A stretch of 5,746 nucleotides of DNA, taken from assembly GCA_026169575.1 (NCBI GenBank), contig JAPFCT010000153.1, positions 1 to 5,746 on the forward strand. Reading direction: 5' to 3'. Of this stretch, positions 1-4,946 are shown piece after piece. The stretch comes from Faecalimonas sp. (GTDB taxonomy: Bacteria > Bacillota_A > Clostridia > Lachnospirales > Lachnospiraceae). The notes beneath the pieces were generated by a model. That model ran no database searches and was not told the DNA's origin. It worked only from the letters and a program-made list of their open reading frames with translations. Made by a program: the position numbers and the translations under genes. Positions within the stretch are counted from its first letter, which is position 1; the number at the start of each line of letters is the position of its first letter.

Positions 1-86
1 AGAAGGATGGAAAGAGAAAGAAACTTAGAAAAGTAGTTGACTGTATGTGATTTTGAAGGTATATGAAAAAGAGAAGAGATAGAGAG

Positions 87-117
87 AAGATATCTGCAGG
101 AGCAGGTGTCTTTTTTT
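87..117 (+). terminator. Intrinsic terminator of an upstream rightward gene
   Basis: An 11-bp stem is formed by 87-97 and 102-112, with two G-T wobbles and a four-base AGGA loop. It runs directly into a T tract (111-117). This is a textbook Rho-independent terminator for rightward transcription. It implies that a plus-strand gene ends just before it, mostly outside the window. The three plus-strand frames stop at 25-27, 34-36 and 48-50, so which frame is the real gene tail cannot be decided here. Confidence 0.75.
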
Positions 118-144
118 GCGTTTAAGAAAAGAAGTGGAAAAGAG

Positions 145-252
145 ATGATCCTGATTGTTACAAATAATCAGAAGAACTGGATTGTAGGAAAAGATCTTGC
201 AAAATTTTTAAATGTATTGGATACTGAAACAAAAAAGAAACTGAAGAAATAA
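145..252 (+). pseudogene. 35-codon reading frame resembling the N-terminus of a helix-turn-helix regulator; possible remnant
   Basis: An ATG at 145 opens a 35-codon frame ending at TAA 250-252. Its middle part, NQKNWIVGKDLAKFLNV, resembles the N-terminal helix-turn-helix of BglG/PRD-type and related HTH_11 regulators. In those families the usual pattern is a W-x-T/V-G-K-E/D-L-A-x-x-L-N-V run followed by S-D-R-T-I-R. Here the recognition helix is lost: the sequence continues LDTETKKKLKK and stops. The Shine-Dalgarno is weak (GGAAAAGAG just upstream). The frame is open back to codon 67, but no well-spaced alternative start was found. It lies between two terminators, so it would need its own promoter. 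The likely reading is a decayed regulator fragment. A genuine microprotein or chance similarity are the alternatives. Confidence 0.3.
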
Positions 253-267
253 ACACCGTTACAAAAT

Positions 268-330
268 AAAAAAGGAGCGTTGTAAAATAGGCGAGAATGA
301 TATGACCTATGTAGCAACGCTCCTTTTTAT
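268..330. terminator. Bidirectional intrinsic terminator downstream of the antiporter gene
   Basis: A perfect stem pairs GGAGCGTTG (274-282) with CAACGCTCC (315-323). It is extended by an A tract on the left (268-273) and a T tract on the right (324-328), so both strands see a G+C-rich hairpin followed by U residues. An inner second stem, ATAGG (287-291) with CCTAT (306-310), closes the large loop. On the minus strand it lies 36 bp past the antiporter stop codon and is the obvious end of that transcript. It can also stop rightward transcription coming from the left. Confidence 0.85.
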
Positions 331-365
331 AGTCTAAAATAGTTTGTTTTATTCTTTGAATAGAA

Positions 366-1898
366 TTAATTTTTTGCCAGAAGTACATTGGAACGCCGAT
401 GCATAATAATAGTGAATAAAATCATGATAAGAATAGATGTTCCAAGTGCAAGTATTAAGTTTCCGTTTGTAATACCAATTATCAAATATCCAATTAGGCT
501 GCATCCAGCAACTGTGAGTGAGTAAATCATTTGGGTTGAAACATGAGTAAGGTGATCTACACCAGCTCCGGCACTCGAAAGGATTGTGGTATCTGATATT
601 GGTGAACAGTGATCCCCAAACACACTTCCTGCCAAAGTTGCTGCAAGGGAGGAAAGCAGTAGTTTTGGACAAATTGCCTGGGCAACTGGGATGATGATTG
701 GAATTAGGATACCAAATGTTCCCCATGAAGTTCCCGTAGCAAAACTTAAGAATGCAGCAAGTATGAATACAAGCGCAGGAAGCAAGGCGCCTGGAATACC
801 CGTTGTTTCCACAAAAGTTTTCATAAAGTCAGGCGTACTCAGCAGGTCACGGCAGATGCCACCGATTGTCCATGCAAGCATCAGAATACAGCCAGAAGTA
901 ATCATTTGTTGCATGCCTTTTGTGAAGTTATCCATGAATTCTTTAAAAGTCATGATTTTTCTTGGAACATACATTAAAAGTGCAGTAACAACTCCTGCAA
1001 AACTTCCCCAAACAAGGGCTTGAGCTGCAACACAGTTTCCAAGTGCGGCGGTGATGTTGTGAAGAGCGGGATCTCCACTCCAGTATCCACCATTGTAAAG
1101 CATACCGAGGATAGCAGTTATAATTAGTACAAGAATTGGAACAATCATATCAGCGACGCGTCCTGTCTTTGCCTGGGACGTTGTCTCATTTTGTTCTTCA
1201 AGCCCGCCGAGGATTCCCTGCTTTGCTAATGCTTCCTGCTTTGCCATAGGACCAAAATCTAAGGCAAAGATAGAAATAAGAAAAACCATTAGAAGGCTGA
1301 GAATAGCATAAAAATTATATGGAATAGCTGTGACAAAGGCTTTAAATTCGGAGTCGAAAGCACCTGTATTTTTTAGGTAACTGCCTACGGCAGCAGCCCA
1401 GCTTGAAATTGGTGCGATAATACAGACTGGCGCGGCGGTCGCATCAATAATATATGCAAACTTTGCCCGGCTGACACTATGTCTGTCAGTTACAGGTTTC
1501 ATAACCGTCCCTACTGTCAAACAGTTAAAATAGTCGTCTAAAAAAATTAGACAACCGAGCAGACTAGTGAGCAAAAGGGATGAACGTTTTGTACGAATAA
1601 CTTTCGATGCCCATTTTCCATAAGCTTGAGCTCCACCAGAAGCATTAATCAGATACACTAATCCGCCTAATAAAAAACAGAAAATTATGATATTCATATC
1701 AGTCTTTTGAATCATAACGTCAAATACAGTGGAAACAGAACCAACAATCGGATTTATACCGGAAGCAATAGAATAAATAACTGCTCCTGATAAAATACCT
1801 GCTATAAGTGAGAAGAGAACCTCCTTTGTAATCAATGCCAGAATAATGGCAATTATTGGTGGAAGAATTGATAACCACCCGACATATACAGCATCCAT
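366..1898 (-). CDS. Na+/H+ antiporter, NhaC family (COG1757-type)
   Basis: This is a polytopic inner-membrane secondary transporter of 510 residues, slightly longer than typical NhaC members. Family hallmarks are visible: the hydrophobic opening with LPPIIAIILALITKEV (residues 12-27), the FLDDYFN motif (119-125) with a paired aspartate typical of ion translocation, ATGTSWGTFGI (387-397), and GSVFGDHCSPISDTT (424-438). Hydrophobic segments recur along the whole length. A polar loop lies at about 215-250. The ATG at 1898 is preceded by AAGGAG (1908-1913 on the plus strand) with 9-base spacing, and the gene ends before the terminator at 268-330. The family mostly exchanges Na+ for H+. A branch represented by B. 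subtilis MleN couples malate/lactate exchange to this, so a substrate other than Na+ cannot be excluded. It is divergent from the btpA-like operon, which permits but does not prove co-regulation. The protein looks intact. Confidence 0.9.
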   Translation of the reverse strand: MDAVYVGWLSILPPIIAIILALITKEVLFSLIAGILSGAVIYSIASGINPIVGSVSTVFDVMIQKTDMNIIIFCFLLGGLVYLINASGGAQAYGKWASKVIRTKRSSLLLTSLLGCLIFLDDYFNCLTVGTVMKPVTDRHSVSRAKFAYIIDATAAPVCIIAPISSWAAAVGSYLKNTGAFDSEFKAFVTAIPYNFYAILSLLMVFLISIFALDFGPMAKQEALAKQGILGGLEEQNETTSQAKTGRVADMIVPILVLIITAILGMLYNGGYWSGDPALHNITAALGNCVAAQALVWGSFAGVVTALLMYVPRKIMTFKEFMDNFTKGMQQMITSGCILMLAWTIGGICRDLLSTPDFMKTFVETTGIPGALLPALVFILAAFLSFATGTSWGTFGILIPIIIPVAQAICPKLLLSSLAATLAGSVFGDHCSPISDTTILSSAGAGVDHLTHVSTQMIYSLTVAGCSLIGYLIIGITNGNLILALGTSILIMILFTIIMHRRSNVLLAKN

Positions 1899-1907
1899 AG
1901 TAAAAAT

Positions 1908-1913
1908 CTCCTT
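1908..1913 (-). promoter_or_regulatory. Ribosome binding site of the antiporter gene
   Basis: AAGGAG on the minus strand, nine bases before the ATG at 1898. It fixes the antiporter start. Confidence 0.8.
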
Positions 1914-1936
1914 ATCTTTTTTGTTTTTTGAATAAT

Positions 1937-1964
1937 GTAAATATTAGAAATTGAAAATATTTAC
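1937..1964. repeat. Perfect 9-bp inverted repeat between small ORF and antiporter gene
   Basis: GTAAATATT (1937-1945) is the exact complement of AATATTTAC (1956-1964), with a 10-base spacer. In the leftward transcript it would form an AT-rich hairpin between the stop of the small ORF (1970) and the antiporter ribosome binding site. No U tract follows on either strand, so it is not a terminator. It could be an operator or an mRNA structure affecting antiporter translation. The low G+C content makes chance possible. Confidence 0.35.
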
Positions 1965-1969
1965 TATGA

Positions 1970-2065
1970 TTATGTAAGGAGAAATATTTCAGTATTTAAC
2001 GCGGAGAATTCTGTTATTGGAATATGGACAGAATCTTCTGTAAAGTAGTCGTATCGTGTTCGCAT
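1970..2065 (-). CDS. Small ORF, 31 codons, unknown function (possible leader peptide of the antiporter transcript)
   Basis: ATG at 2065-2063 is preceded by AAAGGAGG (2074-2081 on the plus strand) with 8-base spacing, as strong a ribosome binding site as any in the window. The frame reads MRTRYDYFTEDSVHIP, then 15 more residues ending FLLT, and stops at TAA (1970-1972). The composition is mixed and protein-like, with no obvious membrane helix. Local G+C is about 34 percent, above the AT-rich DNA to its right. It lies 71 bp upstream of the antiporter start on the same strand and is probably in the same transcript. No family is recognised. It may be a leader peptide, a genuine microprotein, or the surviving N-terminus of a lost gene. 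No run of a single codon type suggests classical amino-acid attenuation. Confidence 0.5.
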   Translation of the reverse strand: MRTRYDYFTEDSVHIPITEFSALNTEIFLLT

Positions 2066-2073
2066 AATAGATA

Positions 2074-2081
2074 CCTCCTTT
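2074..2081 (-). promoter_or_regulatory. Strong ribosome binding site of the small ORF
   Basis: AAAGGAGG on the minus strand, eight bases before the ATG at 2065. Its near-perfect match to the anti-Shine-Dalgarno sequence is the main reason for believing the small ORF is translated. Confidence 0.7.
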
Positions 2082-2177
2082 CAATTCAATACAAATCTTA
2101 TAAAACATCTGGATCAAATAAAATAAGCATAAAAATGTATTGAAAATATTAAAAATGTATATAAGATAGATAAGTGA

Positions 2178-2206
2178 ATGATATCATGAACTTGATTTAT
2201 GTGCAA
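2178..2206 (-). promoter_or_regulatory. Candidate leftward sigma-A promoter for the small ORF and antiporter
   Basis: On the minus strand TTGCAC (2201-2206) is followed after exactly 17 bases by TATCAT (2178-2183). The -10 is preceded by TGA, an extended -10 element. Each box has four or five of six consensus bases. Transcription would start near 2171, leaving a leader of about 105 bases before the small ORF. In such AT-rich DNA weaker alternatives exist, so this is the best candidate rather than a certainty. Confidence 0.45.
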
Positions 2207-2219
2207 TAAAAATGTAAAA

Positions 2220-2236
2220 ATACAATGGAATTGTAT
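2220..2236. promoter_or_regulatory. Palindrome ATACAAT-GGA-ATTGTAT, candidate operator
   Basis: Seven-base arms are perfectly complementary around a three-base centre. The site lies between the two divergent promoters, 13 bases upstream of the proposed leftward -35 box and about 80 upstream of the rightward -35. Its size and symmetry suit a dimeric regulator. GntR/HutC-type sites are often similarly AT-rich, but the regulator is unknown and not encoded in the window. Confidence 0.4.
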
Positions 2237-2251
2237 AAAATTACTAATTTT

Positions 2252-2267
2252 TGCGTTTCTAAACGCA
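2252..2267. promoter_or_regulatory. Palindrome TGCGTTT-CT-AAACGCA, candidate operator or activator site
   Basis: This is a 16-bp element with perfect seven-base arms around CT. It contains GCG/CGC in an otherwise AT-dominated stretch, so chance is less likely than for the other repeats here. It sits 48 bases upstream of the rightward -35 box and 45 bases upstream of the proposed leftward -35, which would suit a shared regulator acting on both units. It is too short, and lacks the T tract, to be a terminator. Confidence 0.5.
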
Positions 2268-2315
2268 TTTGATATTGAAAAGTAAGTTGTTTGCTCGATT
2301 GCTAAAAATAGAATA

Positions 2316-2343
2316 TTGACAATATACATATGAGTGATATAAT
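2316..2343 (+). promoter_or_regulatory. Sigma-A promoter of the btpA-like operon
   Basis: TTGACA (2316-2321) and TATAAT (2338-2343) are both perfect consensus hexamers separated by 16 bases. The -10 carries an extended TGA just before it (2335-2337). Transcription should begin near 2350, giving a leader of about 45 bases. A core promoter this strong would normally need a repressor if the operon is inducible, which fits the inverted repeat that brackets its -10 box. Confidence 0.85.
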
Positions 2344-2352
2344 TTATGTATA
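2323..2352. promoter_or_regulatory. Inverted repeat TATACATA / TATGTATA bracketing the -10 box, candidate repressor site
   Basis: TATACATA (2323-2330) lies in the promoter spacer. Its exact complement TATGTATA (2345-2352) covers the expected transcription start, with 14 bases between them holding the -10 element. Binding there would occlude RNA polymerase. The arms are wholly A/T apart from one C/G pair, so coincidence is possible. Confidence 0.4.
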
Positions 2353-2382
2353 ATAAATGTATTAAAAAAATAAAAGTTATTT

Positions 2383-2388
2383 AGGAGG
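2383..2388 (+). promoter_or_regulatory. Ribosome binding site of the btpA-like gene
   Basis: AGGAGG, eight bases before the ATG at 2397, selects this start over the internal Met codon at residue 7. Confidence 0.8.
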
Positions 2389-2396
2389 AGAAGGAA

Positions 2397-3209
2397 ATGT
2401 TATGGACTGAAAAAATGTTCGGAGTGAAGAAACCGATTATTGCAATGCTCCATATTGATGCGTTGCCTGGAGATCCGCTATACAAATTAGGAGATGATAT
2501 GGATGTAGTGGTAGAACATGCACGCGCAGACTTGCATGCACTACAGGACGGTGGTGTAGATGGCATTATTTTTAGTAATGAGTTCAGTCTGCCTTATCAG
2601 CGAAATATGGATATGGTAACACCAGCAGCAATGGCATATGTAATTGGAAATCTGCGTTCTGAGATTAAAGTTCCATATGGAGTAGATGCAATCAGTGACG
2701 GCCGGGCGTGTCTGGAACTGGCAGCAGCTGTGAAAGCACAATTTGTGCGTGGTACATTTTGTGGTGTATATGTAGGCGATGGTGGTCTTTATAATAATGA
2801 TTTCAGCAGCTTGTTAAGAAGAAAAGCAGCGCTTCCGTTAGATGATTTAAAAATGTTGTATTTTATCAATCCAGAATCAGATCGGAATCTGGATACCCGT
2901 CCGTTAGCGGAAATTGCTAAGAGCACAATTGCAAAGGCGGCACCTGATGGATTATGTATTTCGGCAAATGCGGCTGGACAAGATGTAGATGATACATTAA
3001 TCGCAAGTGTAAAGCAAGCTAATCCAGAGATTGTTGTGTTGTGTAATACCGGATGTCGTGTAAATACAATTGAAAAGAAATTAGCTACAGCAGATGCTGC
3101 TGTTGTAGGAACAACATTTAAGTATGATGGTGTATTTGAAAATCGTGTGGATGTAAACCGTGTAAAGGAATTTATGCAGGTTGTCTATAAGTATCGAGAA
3201 TCTTTATGA
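2397..3209 (+). CDS. BtpA/SgcQ family TIM-barrel protein
   Basis: At 270 residues this is the normal full length for the BtpA family (PF03437). Landmarks are MLHIDALPGDP (residues 17-27, the family's H-x-x-x-L-P-G signature with H19), DGIIFSNEF (55-63, where an N-E pair matches the usual E-N/N-E barrel-edge motif), YGVDAISD (94-101), FVRGTFCGVYVGDGG (116-130) and GTTFKYDG followed by NRVDVNRVKEFM (238-260, the conserved G-T-x-x-K-x-D-G then V-D-x-x-R-V). It is predicted to be cytoplasmic, with no signal peptide or membrane segment. The biochemical function of the family is not settled. Cyanobacterial BtpA affects photosystem I stability, and E. coli SgcQ lies in a putative PTS/sugar operon. 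As first gene of an operon with a sugar kinase and a phosphatase, a role as a sugar-phosphate aldolase, epimerase or lyase is a reasonable inference, not shown. Confidence 0.9.
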   Translation: MLWTEKMFGVKKPIIAMLHIDALPGDPLYKLGDDMDVVVEHARADLHALQDGGVDGIIFSNEFSLPYQRNMDMVTPAAMAYVIGNLRSEIKVPYGVDAISDGRACLELAAAVKAQFVRGTFCGVYVGDGGLYNNDFSSLLRRKAALPLDDLKMLYFINPESDRNLDTRPLAEIAKSTIAKAAPDGLCISANAAGQDVDDTLIASVKQANPEIVVLCNTGCRVNTIEKKLATADAAVVGTTFKYDGVFENRVDVNRVKEFMQVVYKYRESL

Positions 3210-3228
3210 TATAAAGGGAAAAAAGAAA

Positions 3229-4074
3229 ATGGGACGAAAACTGCTGGCAATGGATATAGATGGAACTGCTGTATGTGATAATTACAGCTTAGGGAAAAAG
3301 AGCAAAGAAACTATCAGACTGGCACAGCAGGAAGGACATATTGTTGTATTTGTCACTGGGCGAAGAGATATCGATATGCTTACATTGGGTCAGGATCAGT
3401 GGATTGTAGATTATCAGATTCTTAATACAGGAGGAAAAATCTTGAGATGTGCAGATCGGAAAGTTCTTTATAATGATTTGATTCCTCCACAGGTATGCAA
3501 AAGATTAATTACATATTGTCTAAAACATGACATACAACTTCAGATTTGCAGTGGTCTGACTTGGCAAGTAACAAAGATGACAAATGATACTCTGGAGTAT
3601 GCACAAAATGTCGGTGTGACTCCCGAAACGATTACTTCACTTGAAGAAACAGATTGGGAGCAGGGATTGGAAGGATTTATGGCAACGCAAAATATGAACG
3701 ATGTGGCTGCGTATATTGATTCTTCAGTTCCTGAAGTATATTATGTGAATTCAGAACCGGACTGCATTGATATTATGGTGGATGGTGTATCAAAGTGGAA
3801 AGGGATACAGTTCCTGGCAGATATGCTTGGGATTTGTGATGACGATATCATAACTGTTGGAAATTATTATAATGATTTGGATATGTTGCATCATGCAGCA
3901 GTCGGAATTGCAGTAGCGAATGCTTTGGATGTTGTCAAAGAAGAAGCGGATTTTGTGACAGAGAGTGATAATAATCACGATGCCGTAGCAGAAATTATTA
4001 CAAAAATGTTGCACCATGAATATGATGTGTCTAATTGGAAAACGGGCATTGCTTATAAAGATTATAAAAGTTAA
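3229..4074 (+). CDS. HAD-superfamily hydrolase, Cof-type (subfamily IIB) sugar-phosphatase-like
   Basis: With the ATG at 3229 the protein has 281 residues, typical for Cof-like HAD phosphatases. Motif I is DIDGT (D9 nucleophile, D11 acid/base). Motif II is VVFVTGR (T43). A substrate-specifying cap lies roughly at 85-185. Motif III is K189 in VSKWKG. Motif IV is VGNYYNDLDML (210-220). Motif IV normally reads G-D-x-x-N-D; here the first Asp is Asn (N212), while N215 and D216 are kept. The chosen start has AAAGGGA (3213-3219) upstream and sits 19 bp after the btpA-like stop. A TTG at 3181 would extend the frame into the previous gene and has no good ribosome binding site. Family members dephosphorylate sugar phosphates, often broadly. 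In this operon a pathway intermediate is the natural guess. The substrate is unknown. Confidence 0.85.
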   Translation: MGRKLLAMDIDGTAVCDNYSLGKKSKETIRLAQQEGHIVVFVTGRRDIDMLTLGQDQWIVDYQILNTGGKILRCADRKVLYNDLIPPQVCKRLITYCLKHDIQLQICSGLTWQVTKMTNDTLEYAQNVGVTPETITSLEETDWEQGLEGFMATQNMNDVAAYIDSSVPEVYYVNSEPDCIDIMVDGVSKWKGIQFLADMLGICDDDIITVGNYYNDLDMLHHAAVGIAVANALDVVKEEADFVTESDNNHDAVAEIITKMLHHEYDVSNWKTGIAYKDYKS

Positions 4075-4097
4075 AACAAAACGGGTAAAGGAGAAGG

Positions 4098-4895
4098 ATG
4101 AAAATGAGAGTTGCAGAAATAGGAGATAATTGTATTGATGTTTACGAACGCATTGGGAAAAAATATCCAACAGGAAATGTTGTAGACACAGGTGTGAATC
4201 TTCAAAAACTTGGAATCCCTGTTTCTATTATCAGTACAACAGGAAATGATGAAAATGGGAAATGGATGTTAGAAACATTGAAAAAGGAAGGCGTGGATGT
4301 TAGTCATCTAAAGGTTGGCGACGGTGCGACAGCAGTGACTTATATGGACATGGATGGCAAAGATCGCGTACATGGAGAGTACGTGGAAGGAGTATTGGAA
4401 AATATCGTTTTTGATGAGGATGATATTGCGTTTGCAGCTGGGCATGACCTGGTTCATACTGCACTTTGGGGGAAGGCAGAGAATACACTGCCAGTGATTG
4501 CAGCAAAAGGAACTCCGATTGCATTTGACTATGCAGACAGACTGGATCATCCTTTAGTAGAGGAGACCCTGCCGTACGTTACATATGGGTTCTATTCTTA
4601 TCATGAAGGGAGAGATACGTGGATTGAAGAATTCCTAAAGGATAAAGTAAGTAGAGGAATGAAGATCGCAGTAGCGACATTTGGTGAAGAAGGCAGTTTA
4701 GCATGGGATGGAAAAAAGTTCTATGCAGGTGATATTGTGAAAGTGGAAGTGACCAATACGGTTGGAGCTGGAGATAGTTTTATTGCTGGATTTCTTTATG
4801 GAATATTAAATGGAAAAACAATAGATGAATGTCTGAAAAAGGGGGCAGAAGTTGCTGCTTCAGTAGTTCAGGTCTTTGAACCGTGGGTAGAATAG
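4098..4895 (+). CDS. PfkB-family carbohydrate kinase, FrlD-like (fructoselysine 6-kinase-like)
   Basis: This is a 265-residue cytoplasmic ribokinase/PfkB-family enzyme that would phosphorylate a sugar or sugar conjugate with ATP. The catalytic anion-hole motif NTVGAGDSF (220-228) has the base D226, and FGEEGSLAWDG (195-205) precedes it. Several stretches match E. coli FrlD as remembered: GDNCIDVY (9-16), DRVHGEYVEGV (89-99), HTALWGKAE (120-128) and AFDYADRLDHPL (142-153). The length also fits (FrlD is about 261). The N-terminal sugar-binding signature differs: the usual GGN-x-x-N is TGN-x-x-D (25-30), so the substrate may not be fructoselysine. AAGGAG (4088-4093) precedes two possible starts, 4098 (4-base gap) and 4104 (10-base gap). 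The second is about equally likely and would remove two residues. The 23-bp gap after the phosphatase gene indicates one operon. No gene symbol is given because no FrlB partner is visible. Confidence 0.85.
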   Translation: MKMRVAEIGDNCIDVYERIGKKYPTGNVVDTGVNLQKLGIPVSIISTTGNDENGKWMLETLKKEGVDVSHLKVGDGATAVTYMDMDGKDRVHGEYVEGVLENIVFDEDDIAFAAGHDLVHTALWGKAENTLPVIAAKGTPIAFDYADRLDHPLVEETLPYVTYGFYSYHEGRDTWIEEFLKDKVSRGMKIAVATFGEEGSLAWDGKKFYAGDIVKVEVTNTVGAGDSFIAGFLYGILNGKTIDECLKKGAEVAASVVQVFEPWVE

Positions 4896-4946
4896 AGAAA
4901 AATATTTGGAAAGCATTTATTAAAAAATATGGAGAGGAAGCAAAAA

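Larger units (their letters stand above)
1899..2396. other. Divergent intergenic control region between the antiporter and the btpA-like operon
   Basis: This 498-bp stretch has no long gene. From left to right it holds the antiporter ribosome binding site, a 9-bp inverted repeat, a 31-codon minus-strand ORF, a proposed leftward promoter, two compact palindromes (2220-2236 and 2252-2267) and the rightward promoter with a flanking inverted repeat. AAAAATGTA occurs at 2131, 2151 and 2208, and ATGTAT/ATACAT half-sites recur elsewhere (for example 2324-2329 and 2357-2362). The part from about 2085 to 2380 is strikingly AT-rich. The minus-strand open frame at 2114-2329 is low-complexity and not believable as a gene. 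Confidence 0.6.

Noticed and set aside
1..50. 3' end of an upstream plus-strand gene
   Set aside because: The terminator at 87-117 implies one, but all three frames stop within the first 50 bases and none gives a recognisable tail, so no coding feature was called.
37..65. Possible rightward promoter TTGACT-17-TATATG
   Set aside because: The -10 lacks the important final T, and any transcript would meet the terminator at 87-117 after some 20 bases.
349..726. Minus-strand 125-codon frame overlapping the antiporter 3' end
   Set aside because: It is a frame-shifted shadow of the antiporter, rich in Cys, Trp and Asn, with no ribosome binding site.
691..1023. Plus-strand 110-codon open frame inside the antiporter gene
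   Set aside because: It is antisense to a well-supported NhaC gene, and its translation shows no family features.
2114..2329. Minus-strand 71-codon frame in the intergenic region
   Set aside because: The composition is that of AT-rich noncoding DNA (Ile, Phe, His, Tyr). It spans both palindromes and the proposed leftward promoter, and has no convincing ribosome binding site.
3181..3228. TTG start extending the HAD protein by 16 residues
   Set aside because: It overlaps the end of the btpA-like gene and lacks a good ribosome binding site. The ATG at 3229 has AAAGGGA upstream and places the DIDGT motif at the normal distance from the N-terminus.
4896..4946. Terminator, promoter or cre-like site (TGGAAAGCATTTAT) between the kinase and amidohydrolase genes
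   Set aside because: No stable hairpin with a T tract and no -35/-10 pair was seen, and the cre match is too poor. The gap looks like an ordinary intra-operon spacer.
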